A DNA stretch of 64,000 nucleotides from Flavobacteriales bacterium UBA5081 (GTDB lineage: Bacteria > Bacteroidota > Bacteroidia > Flavobacteriales_E > Vicingaceae), in NCBI GenBank assembly GCA_002415785.1, contig DIAJ01000037.1:1-64000 (forward strand), in the 5' to 3' direction. Positions 1 to 8,529 of this stretch are shown in pieces (within the stretch, counting starts at the first letter, position 1; every line of letters starts with the position of its first letter). The translations under genes and the position numbers were made by a program. Under the pieces are notes generated by a model that did no database searches, was not told the origin of the DNA, and saw only the letters and a program-made list of their open reading frames with translations.

Positions 1-233
1 TGGAAAAAAGTAAAGACAGAATCGTATATACTAGTTCGTTTTGTGGTTCGTAATTCAAATTAGTTGAATAAATAGCATTCAATTAAATCAATGCTTGAAA
101 CTAAAAACAAGTAAGCTTATAAAATTTCTTAGAAGCAATGAATCACTAATCATTCTCAATTTAACATTAAACTTTAGTCATTGAGCATTAGCAATTATTA
201 CAAAATTGTCTTGATTCTAGCAACTCAGCAATC

Positions 234-263
234 TTGCATCTTGATTCTAAAAAACTACCTTTG
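234..263 (+). promoter_or_regulatory. Promoter of the dipeptidase gene
   Basis: TTG at 234-236, a 19-nt spacer, then TACCTTTG at 256-263. This matches the Bacteroidota primary sigma-factor pattern (TTG at -33, TAnnTTTG at -7). The start codon follows 22 nt later. The remaining upstream sequence (1-233) is AT-rich and shows nothing I can name. Confidence 0.6.
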
Positions 264-285
264 CTAAAATTTAAAAATTTACTGA

Positions 286-1749
286 ATGTCTAAGAAAATA
301 CAAGAACTGGAACCAACAATATTGTGGAAAAACTTTGCCGATTTGAATGAAGTTCCAAGGGGCTCAAAAAAGGAAGAGCGCGTAATTGCTTTTATGCAGG
401 ATTTTGGGAAAAAGTTAGGTTTGGAAACCTTAACCGATGAGACAGGAAATGTTTTGATTAAAAAGCCGGCGACTTCAGGGATGGAAGACCGCAAAAAGAT
501 TGTACTTCAGTCGCACTTAGACATGGTTCATCAAAAAAACAATGATACTGAATTTGACTTTGATTCAGAGGGTATTAAAATGTATATTGATGGTGATTGG
601 GTAAAAGCTGAAGGAACTACACTTGGAGCAGATAATGGCATTGGTGTGGCAACTATGATGTCATTACTTCAATCAACAGATATTCCGCACCCTGCTATGG
701 AAGCTCTTTTTACGATTGATGAAGAAACGGGGATGACAGGCGCTTTTGGTCTCAAGCCGGGTTTCTTGGAGGGAGAAATTCTCTTAAACTTAGATACTGA
801 GGATGACGATGAATTAACCATTGGTTGTGCCGGTGGAGTAAATGTAAATGCTGATAAAGATTACGAAGAAGTAGAAGTTCCTTCGGATTTCCAATCCTTT
901 CAGTTAACAATTAAGGGCTTATCCGGTGGCCATTCCGGTATGGAAATTCACAAAGGTTTGGGAAATGCCAATAAGTTGATGAATCGGTTGATTTATCAGT
1001 TAGTGGAAGAGTTTGAGTTGGGAATTCAGCAGATTGAAGGCGGAGGCTTGAGAAATGCCATTCCTCGAGAATCAACGGCAATTGTTGCCGCATCTGCTTC
1101 TAACAAAGATTCATTTATAAAAATTTGCAAGCAGTTTGAGAGTGAAATCAAAGATGAATATGGAGTAACTGATCCACATTTGTTCTTTGAAGTAAAAGAG
1201 GTGAATTTTGATAGCAAAATGTCGAAGTCGATTTTTACAAAGCAGCTTACGGAAGCGATTTATGCAGTTCCTGTTGGCATTATTCGAATGAGTTCTACCA
1301 TGGAAGGCTTGGTGCAAACTTCTAATAATCTAGCTCAAGTGAGCATGAAGAATGGTCATCTTCGCTGTTTGTGTTTATGTAGAAGTGCAATTGAAACAGA
1401 AAAGAAGGATGCTGTAAGGGCTATTCAATCAGCTTTTACAATAATTGATGCAGACTTTAGTACAGATGGCGATTATCCGGGTTGGGTTCCTCGTCCGCAA
1501 TCAGATATTGTAGAGCTGATGAGCAAGATGTACGAAGAGAAATTTAATGAAAAGCCAAGAGTAATGGCAGGACATGGTGGGCTTGAGTGTGGAATTATTG
1601 GTAGCAATTATCCTAAAATGGACATGGTGTCTTTTGGACCAACCATAGAAGGACCTCACTCACCCGATGAAAAAGTTAAAATTTCTTCGGTACAGAAATT
1701 CTGGGGCTTTCTATTAGATGTATTGAAAGCCATTCCAAAGGCAGAATAA
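286..1749 (+). CDS. pepD: Aminoacyl-histidine dipeptidase (M20 family)
   Basis: Cytosolic metallo-dipeptidase that cleaves Xaa-His and other dipeptides. The M20 metal-site motifs are in order: SHLDMVH near residue 76, LGADNGIG near 114, the catalytic Glu pair in IDEETGMTG near 145, and LNLDTEDDDE near 170. A GGHSGMEIH segment near 215 belongs to the lid domain and HGGLECGI near 430 to the C-terminal metal site. At 487 aa it is the usual length for the PepD/cytosol nonspecific dipeptidase group. The ATG at 286 sits just downstream of a good promoter. A housekeeping gene for peptide catabolism; mqnB follows after 26 bp and may be co-transcribed. Confidence 0.92.
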   Translation: MSKKIQELEPTILWKNFADLNEVPRGSKKEERVIAFMQDFGKKLGLETLTDETGNVLIKKPATSGMEDRKKIVLQSHLDMVHQKNNDTEFDFDSEGIKMYIDGDWVKAEGTTLGADNGIGVATMMSLLQSTDIPHPAMEALFTIDEETGMTGAFGLKPGFLEGEILLNLDTEDDDELTIGCAGGVNVNADKDYEEVEVPSDFQSFQLTIKGLSGGHSGMEIHKGLGNANKLMNRLIYQLVEEFELGIQQIEGGGLRNAIPRESTAIVAASASNKDSFIKICKQFESEIKDEYGVTDPHLFFEVKEVNFDSKMSKSIFTKQLTEAIYAVPVGIIRMSSTMEGLVQTSNNLAQVSMKNGHLRCLCLCRSAIETEKKDAVRAIQSAFTIIDADFSTDGDYPGWVPRPQSDIVELMSKMYEEKFNEKPRVMAGHGGLECGIIGSNYPKMDMVSFGPTIEGPHSPDEKVKISSVQKFWGFLLDVLKAIPKAE

Positions 1750-1775
1750 TTGTCAATTTCTGCTTATTTTTCGGC

Positions 1776-2444
1776 ATGCAAATTTTAATCGTAGCAGCAA
1801 CAGAAGGAGAGGTAAAGCCACTATTCTCTCATTTGGGAAAAGCCGTTAGTAATCAAAAGTATTACTACAATGGACTGGTCGTTGATTTTTTAATTACCGG
1901 AGTTGGAATGACGGCAACTGCATTTGCATTGGGTAAAACCTTGTCGAATAAAAATTATGATTTAGCAATTAATGTAGGAATTGCAGGTGCATTCGACCGA
2001 AATATTCAGTTGGGTGAAGTAGTGGAAGTAATCACGGATTGCTTTCCGGAAATGGGAGCAGAAAACGGCAAACAATTTTTAACTTTAACAGAATTGCAGT
2101 TGCAAAAGGCAAATGCCTTCCCTTTTGAAGAAGAAAAGGTTGCCGCAGAGATGCCGGAGAGCATGTTTGTGAATCAGCGTTGGCGGAAAGTGCACGGAAT
2201 TACCGTTAATACGGTTCACGGTGATGAAGAGTCCATTCGTCGTATTCCGAGTATTTTTAAACCCGAAGTAGAAAGTATGGAGGGAGCTGCCTTTTTTTAT
2301 GCTTGCCGTATGATGGACATACCCTGCATTCAGTTGCGAGCAGTTTCTAATTACGTTGAAAAGCGCAACAAAGCTGCTTGGAAAATAAAGGAAGCCATTC
2401 ACCAATTGTCGGAAGAAACGCTTTATTTTTTGAATGAACTGTAA
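1776..2444 (+). CDS. mqnB: Futalosine hydrolase
   Basis: Removes the base from futalosine to give dehypoxanthine futalosine in the futalosine route to menaquinone. The 222-aa protein is a nucleoside phosphorylase/MTA nucleosidase-type fold: it opens with a VAATEGEVKPL strand, has ITGVGMTATAFALG near residue 40, INVGIAGAF near 65, and the specificity segment SMEGAAFFYAC near 165 followed by RAVSNYVEKR. It lies 26 bp after pepD and 77 bp before mqnD, so two successive pathway genes are adjacent. The radical-SAM gene mqnE is in the same window at 47.1-48.3 kb. Confidence 0.88.
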   Translation: MQILIVAATEGEVKPLFSHLGKAVSNQKYYYNGLVVDFLITGVGMTATAFALGKTLSNKNYDLAINVGIAGAFDRNIQLGEVVEVITDCFPEMGAENGKQFLTLTELQLQKANAFPFEEEKVAAEMPESMFVNQRWRKVHGITVNTVHGDEESIRRIPSIFKPEVESMEGAAFFYACRMMDIPCIQLRAVSNYVEKRNKAAWKIKEAIHQLSEETLYFLNEL

Positions 2445-2521
2445 AGATAACTCATTGTTATTTAAAATCATTCAACCTTTTTTAGAACAAAACCAATTAT
2501 ATAGAACAAAGCTTTTTAGTT

Positions 2522-3352
2522 ATGCAAACAATCAAAATAGGTTATTCACCTTGCCCAAATGATACTTTTATTTTTGATGCAATGGTGCACGAAAAAGTGG
2601 ACACTGAAGGGCTGAAATTCGAAGCAGTTTTGAAAGATGTAGAGGAGCTCAATCAAATGGCTTTCAGAAATGAGTTAGAAGTAAGCAAGCTGAGTTATTT
2701 TGCTTTGGCAAATCTCTTGAAAAGCTATCAATTACTAAATAGCGGGAGTGCTTTGGGAAGTGGAGTAGGTCCTCTGTTAATTGCTAAGCAGCACATGACT
2801 GAAGAAGAGATTGACGCCGCCAGAATAGCTATTCCAGGTAAATATACCACGGCTAACTTTTTACTTTCATTGGCTTACCCAAGAGCAGAGAATAAGTTAG
2901 AAATGCTATTTTCGGATATAGAAAATGCCGTCTTAAATGGAAATGTGGATGCGGGTTTGATTATTCACGAAAACCGATTTACCTACGAAGAGAAAGGTTT
3001 GGTAAAGTTGATTGATTTGGGCAATTACTGGGAAGAAGTTTCCGGAAATTTAATTCCACTTGGAGGAATTGCTGTAAAAAGAGAGTTAGATCAACCCACA
3101 AAGGAAAAAGTAGACAGGATTATAAAAAGAAGTATTGAGTACGCTTTTAAGCAACCCGAGTCTTCTAGAGAGTATGTAAAAACTCACGCTCAAGAAATGA
3201 GTGAAGAAGTGATGCAAAAACACATTAATCTTTATGTAAATGATTACTCAGTAGATTTAGGGGAAGAAGGAAGAGGAGCTGTCCTTCAGCTTTTTAAAAA
3301 GGCGGAAGAAAAGGGCTTAATTGCTAAAATTAAGGAAGATATTTTTGTTTAA
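2522..3352 (+). CDS. mqnD: 1,4-dihydroxy-6-naphthoate synthase
   Basis: Converts cyclic dehypoxanthine futalosine to 1,4-dihydroxy-6-naphthoate in menaquinone synthesis. The family's opening motif is intact (IGYSPCPNDTFIFDA, residues 6-20), followed by a periplasmic-binding-protein-like fold with the conserved ELEVSKLSYFA and IPLGGIAVKR segments. At 276 aa it is full length. The neighbour mqnB catalyses an earlier step of the same pathway. It is convergent with the FGE-like gene on the other strand, with only 4 bp between the stops. Confidence 0.92.
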   Translation: MQTIKIGYSPCPNDTFIFDAMVHEKVDTEGLKFEAVLKDVEELNQMAFRNELEVSKLSYFALANLLKSYQLLNSGSALGSGVGPLLIAKQHMTEEEIDAARIAIPGKYTTANFLLSLAYPRAENKLEMLFSDIENAVLNGNVDAGLIIHENRFTYEEKGLVKLIDLGNYWEEVSGNLIPLGGIAVKRELDQPTKEKVDRIIKRSIEYAFKQPESSREYVKTHAQEMSEEVMQKHINLYVNDYSVDLGEEGRGAVLQLFKKAEEKGLIAKIKEDIFV

Positions 3353-3356
3353 TTGG

Positions 3357-4199
3357 TCACTTTTCAATGACTTCCATTATAATTCTAAAACCAATTAGCG
3401 GACTTGGACTTTCAGCTTTATTTGAAGCGATTAGTTCTTTTATGCTTTTGTCGTTTTTAACATTCCAATTTGAAGCAATTACCTGCTCACCTTCGTTCAA
3501 CCATTCACTTACATTGCCAACTAAATTGTAAATTGGAGCTTCGTATTTTTCTCTAAAAAAGGCTACCGGGCGAGCAGGGTAGTCATTTACAACTTTAGAC
3601 ATATCAATTTCTGCCAATTTCATAAAACTTTCCGGACTTGGTTTTTTATTAACATGAATTTCTTTTAGCTTTTTTTCCTCATCGTTTAACTTCCTTTTTT
3701 TACAAGGGTACTTTTCAGAATAATGCAGTTGTTCCGTTTGAACATCAATTTTATTTTTCACTTTCTTAAAGGCTTTCATCCATTCTTTTTCAGTAGGTAG
3801 TCGAAAAACTACTTTTTTATATTCTCTGTCTGAATTGCTATTGTACTGTTCGGTTAACCATTCACAATATGTTTTAGCCGCTTCCTGACTAATGTTAACT
3901 ACCGGGTGGTTTTCCCACTTTTTAGTGGAGTGATACAAGTCCTTGTTCATTAAACCCATTGGTAGGTTCATTTCATTATCTACCCATAAATTGTTTTTAA
4001 TTGACAAACTTTCCATGCTAACATCACCTGAGTAGTATTCTAAAAAGGAATTGTAATCTTTATTGCTAATTTCGGTTATACTGATAAAAGTGTTTTTTGA
4101 AAGAGGATAGTAATTTTCTTTATTGAGTTTATCAATGTTCTGGGCGTTAATGCTTAGTTGGTTGATAAATAGAAAGATTAATATGACAAGTTTGGTCAT
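3357..4199 (-). CDS. Secreted formylglycine-generating-enzyme-like protein
   Basis: A 280-aa exported protein of the FGE/SUMF1 fold (also found in gliding proteins GldJ/GldK). Visible family segments are PVVNISQEAAKTYCEWL, FRLPTEKEWMKAF, the Asn-Val pair in YNLVGNVSEW, and the C-terminal GFRIIME. The ATG at 4199 gives a clean signal peptide (about residues 1-19, ending INAQ); a longer reading from 4253 would add 18 residues before it. I cannot see the full cysteine pair of catalytic FGE, so a structural or lectin-like role is as likely as enzymatic activity. It is a lone gene on this strand. Confidence 0.7.
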   Translation of the reverse strand: MTKLVILIFLFINQLSINAQNIDKLNKENYYPLSKNTFISITEISNKDYNSFLEYYSGDVSMESLSIKNNLWVDNEMNLPMGLMNKDLYHSTKKWENHPVVNISQEAAKTYCEWLTEQYNSNSDREYKKVVFRLPTEKEWMKAFKKVKNKIDVQTEQLHYSEKYPCKKRKLNDEEKKLKEIHVNKKPSPESFMKLAEIDMSKVVNDYPARPVAFFREKYEAPIYNLVGNVSEWLNEGEQVIASNWNVKNDKSIKELIASNKAESPSPLIGFRIIMEVIEK

Positions 4200-4342
4200 C
4201 TTGTATTCTCGTTTGTTGGAATGAATTTTCTTAGTCAGAACAAATATATTCAATTAAAGAAACTTCATTTAATTAATACTCCTCCTTTTAGCATTAAAAC
4301 TTAATTTTGAAACTTACATTTTTACTGAATTTAAATAATACT

Positions 4343-5308
4343 ATGATTGTAGTTACCGGAGCAGCGGGCTTTATTGGCAGTTATTTGTGCAGTTTTCTCA
4401 ATAAAAAGGGAAAAGAGGACTTACTTTTAGTAGATGATTTTTCTTTTGAACAGAAAAACAAAAACTTAGAAGAGAAAAAGTATTTGCAAAAAATGGAGCG
4501 TAATGAATTTTTAAACTGGTTTGAGCAAAATGCGACTTCTATAGATTTCGTTTTTCATATTGGAGCACGTACGGATACTACGGAGTTTAACAAGCAAATT
4601 TTTGACGAATTAAATGTAGAGTACACCAAGTCGATTTGGAATACTTGTACTAAGAATGATATTCCACTGGTTTACGCTTCATCTGCGGCAACTTATGGTT
4701 TAGGTGAGTTGGGCTATGTCGATAGCCATGAGGTGGTGGAACAGTTAAAACCACTTAATCCTTACGGAGATTCAAAAAATGAATTTGATAAATGGGCGTT
4801 AAAACAAAAAGAGCAGCCACCTTTTTGGTGTGGACTTAAATTCTTTAATGTTTACGGTCCGAATGAATACCACAAAGGACGTATGGCTTCAGTGATTTTT
4901 CATGCATTCAATCAAATTGAAGAAAAGGGAAGCATGAAACTCTTCCAATCACATCATCCGGATTATAAAGATGGGGAACAAAAAAGAGACTTTATCTATG
5001 TAAAAGACTTGGCAAATGTTTGCTATTGGATGATGGAAAATCAACCGGAAAGTGGTTTGTATAACTTAGGCTCCGGTAAAGCAAGAACATTCTTAGACTT
5101 AGCAAAAAGCACTTTTAGTGCGATGAATAAAGAAGAAAACATTAGTTTTATTCCTACTCCGGAAGACATTCGCGATAAGTACCAGTACTTTACTGAAGCC
5201 GATATGAGTAAATTAAAAAATGCAGGCTATACAGAGGAGTTTACTTCATTAGAAGATGGCGTAAAAGATTACGTTCAGAACTACTTGAGCGAAGGTAAAT
5301 ACTTTTAA
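4343..5308 (+). CDS. hldD: ADP-L-glycero-D-manno-heptose 6-epimerase
   Basis: Epimerises ADP-D-glycero-D-manno-heptose to the L form used in lipopolysaccharide core synthesis. It is an extended short-chain dehydrogenase: the NAD(P)-binding motif TGAAGFIGS lies at residues 5-13, the catalytic Ser region at YASSAATYG, and the Tyr-Lys pair in NPYGDSKNEFD. FFNVYGPNEYHKG is typical of HldD. The ATG at 4343 puts the Rossmann strand at the N-terminus; the reading frame also extends upstream to a TTG at 4307, which I reject. 321 aa, full length. The next gene follows after 5 bp, suggesting an operon. Confidence 0.9.
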   Translation: MIVVTGAAGFIGSYLCSFLNKKGKEDLLLVDDFSFEQKNKNLEEKKYLQKMERNEFLNWFEQNATSIDFVFHIGARTDTTEFNKQIFDELNVEYTKSIWNTCTKNDIPLVYASSAATYGLGELGYVDSHEVVEQLKPLNPYGDSKNEFDKWALKQKEQPPFWCGLKFFNVYGPNEYHKGRMASVIFHAFNQIEEKGSMKLFQSHHPDYKDGEQKRDFIYVKDLANVCYWMMENQPESGLYNLGSGKARTFLDLAKSTFSAMNKEENISFIPTPEDIRDKYQYFTEADMSKLKNAGYTEEFTSLEDGVKDYVQNYLSEGKYF

Positions 5309-5313
5309 TTATT

Positions 5314-7071
5314 TTGAAAAAGCTAAGTTCAAAACTTATTGAATTCGCAGGGCATGGCATCTTTGCCACCCTTTTTGTTATGGCAGTGCTTTTATACAAA
5401 GAGCGCCTTTTTGCAGATGCATCTCATTATGCTTTTCACACAATAAATTCAGGTTTTTTTCATGTTGAGCACGGGCGAATTGTATTGGCATTGTCTCAAA
5501 TTGTGCCATTGATTGGCTATTATTTACACTTGCCTTTACAATGGCTATTAGTTTTAAGTTCAGTAGGGCATGAAGTGTTTTACTACGGTATTTTTCTATT
5601 ACTTTTTTATAAGCTTAAAGATATTGAAGCCTCTATTGCGCTTTTAATGATTCACTTAGTTGGCCAGTTTTGGACTTATTTTGTACCAATGCTCGAGATA
5701 TCTTATGGCTCAGCATTGGCAATATTATTTTACTCTCTTTTGAGAAAAAATAAATTTAAAGATGAGAAGTGGTGGATACTGCTACTTATTATTGAGTGGT
5801 TTATTATGTTTTCCCATCCACTTAATGCTTTGTTTATACCACTTATATTAGTGTATGACTTTTTAAGAAGAGGTTGGCAACACAGAATTCATACGAGTGG
5901 ATGGTTCTTTTTTGTAATTGCAATTATTGTTAGATTACTAAACAGTGACTCTTATGATCGAGGAAAGGTAGATATGGCTTTAGAGAGTGTGAGCTTAGGT
6001 CTTTTTTCAGGTGATTATTGGATAGAAGTTTTCGAACTGTTAATTACATATTATTTTGATATTATTATCTTTTTAGTTATAAATGTAATAGCACTTTTTT
6101 TTAAAAAGAGGTTTTTTTATTTGGCTTTACTATTTACTTCAACAATTTCTTTACTTTTTCTAGTCTCACTTATTTTCCCGATTAACCAATATGGTTATTA
6201 TTCAGAAGTGTTACTATTATCAGTTGTTTTTATAGTGATCTTTTATACATTTTTTATAGTATTTGAAACAGTAAATAAACAAGTTAAAAATATTATTGTA
6301 AGCATAGCAGTTTTAATAGCAATTGTAAGACTGATATTTATTTTGGATTCAGGAAAGTCAATGGTTCAACGAATAGATCAAATTGATAGGCTTGTAGATT
6401 ACACTCAAACAATTGAAAGCAGTAAGTTTTTAATTAGAACAGAAAATTTTGAAAAGAAATACTCTTTAATGACATGGGCTAATCCAATTGAGGCACTTTT
6501 ATTTTCAGCCATAGACGGCAAAAATGCAACAAGAACAATAATATCTGAAAAAGATTTAAATTATCAAGACAACAGCAAACTAATCAATGATACAAGCTTT
6601 ATCTTTAGAATGTTTGAGCTTGAGCCGCATTCATTTTTAAATGAGCGGTTTTTCAAACTAAATAAGTCGCCATATATAGAGCTAAACACCTCAAAATATG
6701 AAGTTGAAGCTAGTGAAATAAAAGATAGTGTTTCAGTTTCTTTTTTACATGCAGAGAATGGTCTGACTTTTCAGAAAGGGGATACCGTTCTACACCAGGT
6801 TTTAATTACAAACAAAAGTGGATATAAAATACCCTCTGCTGTTGAAAGACAAACTTTTATAGCTTGCCACTGGTTTAATGAAGATGGCTCTGTTTACCGA
6901 TGGGATGGTATTAGAACACTTTTTGAAGTTGATATTATTAATCAATATACACAAGATATAAAATTGGCTATACCTGAAGAGCCTGGAAACTATTTCCTCC
7001 AAGCGGATATTGTGATAGAGGGAAAAATGTGGTTTGAATTAAAAGATAAAGTAAAGGTTGTGGTGAATTAG
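5314..7071 (+). CDS. Multi-pass membrane protein with extracytoplasmic C-terminal domain
   Basis: I do not recognise the family. The 585-aa protein has many hydrophobic segments in its first roughly 345 residues (for example around 15-30, 90-130, 150-185, 190-210, 240-290 and 300-345), consistent with about ten membrane passes. A soluble region follows with a beta-rich C-terminal part (about 470-585). The layout resembles polytopic membrane enzymes acting on lipid-linked sugars, but no catalytic motif is obvious. The start is TTG at 5314, five bases after the hldD stop. Its last 4 bases overlap the 3' end of the opposing MerR gene. Placement suggests an envelope role. Confidence 0.65.
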   Translation: MKKLSSKLIEFAGHGIFATLFVMAVLLYKERLFADASHYAFHTINSGFFHVEHGRIVLALSQIVPLIGYYLHLPLQWLLVLSSVGHEVFYYGIFLLLFYKLKDIEASIALLMIHLVGQFWTYFVPMLEISYGSALAILFYSLLRKNKFKDEKWWILLLIIEWFIMFSHPLNALFIPLILVYDFLRRGWQHRIHTSGWFFFVIAIIVRLLNSDSYDRGKVDMALESVSLGLFSGDYWIEVFELLITYYFDIIIFLVINVIALFFKKRFFYLALLFTSTISLLFLVSLIFPINQYGYYSEVLLLSVVFIVIFYTFFIVFETVNKQVKNIIVSIAVLIAIVRLIFILDSGKSMVQRIDQIDRLVDYTQTIESSKFLIRTENFEKKYSLMTWANPIEALLFSAIDGKNATRTIISEKDLNYQDNSKLINDTSFIFRMFELEPHSFLNERFFKLNKSPYIELNTSKYEVEASEIKDSVSVSFLHAENGLTFQKGDTVLHQVLITNKSGYKIPSAVERQTFIACHWFNEDGSVYRWDGIRTLFEVDIINQYTQDIKLAIPEEPGNYFLQADIVIEGKMWFELKDKVKVVVN

Positions 7072-7403
7072 TTTAATTCTGCTTTCAAATCCATTAAAAA
7101 TGATCGGATTTTTTTAAGTGACTTAAGCATTTCTGCTTCTTTTTCAATCGCTTCTCCTTTTTCTCTCAATTGTTTTTTTGCTCCTTCAAGTGTAAAGCCT
7201 TTTTCTTTTACTAAGTGGTAGATTAAGCGAAAATTATCTACATCTTTTTGGGTAAATAAGCGGTTTCCCTTTTTGTTTTTTTTGGGCCTTATGACGCTGA
7301 ATTCTTTTTCCCAAAAACGGATGAGTGAAGCGTTAACCTCAAACATCTGACTCACTTCGCCGATTGAGTAATATAATTTGCCGGTTTTCTCGTTCAAGTT
7401 CAC
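7068..7403 (-). CDS. MerR-family transcriptional regulator
   Basis: A small winged-helix DNA-binding protein. KLYYSIGEVSQMF is the MerR helix-turn-helix entry, followed by LIRFWEKEF (recognition helix), GNRLFTQKDV and a short dimerisation helix with GFTLEGAKKQL. It has no obvious ligand-binding domain, as in the short Bacteroidota MerR proteins found beside M23 peptidase genes. I choose the GTG at 7403 (about 111 aa); the frame runs on to a TTG at 7454, which would overlap the upstream peptidase by 38 bp. It is probably co-transcribed with the M23 gene. Confidence 0.82.
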   Translation of the reverse strand: MNLNEKTGKLYYSIGEVSQMFEVNASLIRFWEKEFSVIRPKKNKKGNRLFTQKDVDNFRLIYHLVKEKGFTLEGAKKQLREKGEAIEKEAEMLKSLKKIRSFLMDLKAELN

Positions 7404-7416
7404 AGCTTTAATGCAA

Positions 7417-8388
7417 TTAGTCAAATGATTGAGTTGGTTGGGAAGCAAATTCAATCATCTTTTCATACTCCTCAGGAGTTAAGTCATTAAAGTAGTAGTT
7501 GATCGGATTTACTTTTTCTCCATTTTTGTGCACTTCATAGTGCAAGTGAGGAGCCACAGAAGTTCCTGTACTCCCAACGTAGCCAATTATTTGTCCGCGT
7601 TTTATTTCCTGTCCTCTCCGCACATTAAACTTGCTCATGTGGGCGTAGAGTGTTTGAAAGCCATAACCATGGTCAATTACTACATGATTTCCATAACCTC
7701 TGTTGCTTCTCGTTACTTCTACTACTTTTCCATCGCCTGTTGCATAGATCTCAGTCCCTCTTTCCGCAGAAAAGTCCATGCCGGTATGCATTTTTCTTCT
7801 TTTGTAAATAGGGTGCATACGCATTCCATAACCGGAAGCCATTCTTTTCAATTCTTTATTAGAAACCGGCTGAATGGCAGGGATAGAGGCTAGCATTTTT
7901 TCTTTATTGATTGCCAATTGATATACTTCATCATAAGATTTCGACTGTATGTATAATTGCTTTGTAATTTGATCTATTTTTTTGGCACTTTCAATAATTA
8001 AATCGGAGTTTCGATAACCTTCTAACTTTTTGTAGCGGTTAACTCCACCAAAGCCCGCCTCTCTAATTTCCTTGGGAATCGGTTCTGCTTCAAAAATTAC
8101 GCGGTAAATATCATCGTCTCTTCGCTGAATGTCATCCAATACCACGGCAATTTGTTCCATGCGTTTGTCCAACAATTCATATTGAGCTTTTAGCTGGCTG
8201 TTTTCTTGTTTCAGTAGTTTTTCTTTGGGAGAATCGATAAATGTCGAAGCAGTTAAGTAAATTACTCCTCCCATGAAAATGCTTGCAATCAAAAAGGTAG
8301 ACGCTCTAAATATCCGCTGTTTCCAATCGAGTTCAATTTTCTCGTAACTGAGCGTTTTCGTATTAAATCTATATTTTGTTCTAGACAA
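7417..8388 (-). CDS. M23-family membrane-anchored peptidoglycan peptidase
   Basis: A LytM/M23 zinc endopeptidase or its regulator, acting on peptidoglycan in the periplasm. One membrane helix (about residues 28-48) anchors it, a coiled-coil stretch covers about 58-90, and the M23 domain occupies about 190-295 with the HTGMDF and HLHYEV zinc motifs intact, so it should be catalytic. The start is TTG at 8388. The family's N-terminal segment (KYRFNTKTLSYEKIEL) begins right after it, which supports this non-ATG start. Divergent from alaS with a 141-bp intergenic region. Confidence 0.88.
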   Translation of the reverse strand: MSRTKYRFNTKTLSYEKIELDWKQRIFRASTFLIASIFMGGVIYLTASTFIDSPKEKLLKQENSQLKAQYELLDKRMEQIAVVLDDIQRRDDDIYRVIFEAEPIPKEIREAGFGGVNRYKKLEGYRNSDLIIESAKKIDQITKQLYIQSKSYDEVYQLAINKEKMLASIPAIQPVSNKELKRMASGYGMRMHPIYKRRKMHTGMDFSAERGTEIYATGDGKVVEVTRSNRGYGNHVVIDHGYGFQTLYAHMSKFNVRRGQEIKRGQIIGYVGSTGTSVAPHLHYEVHKNGEKVNPINYYFNDLTPEEYEKMIEFASQPTQSFD

Positions 8389-8529
8389 TTTGCTGGCTTA
8401 TTTGGTTAAATTTGCTGCCTTTGTAAAAAAGACCATGCGAAGATAAGTTTATTATGACTTTTCATCAAATGCAAATTTGCAGTACAATTGTTAATTTACC
8501 TTAGTTAAGTTTAAAAGTTTTCAACAGCA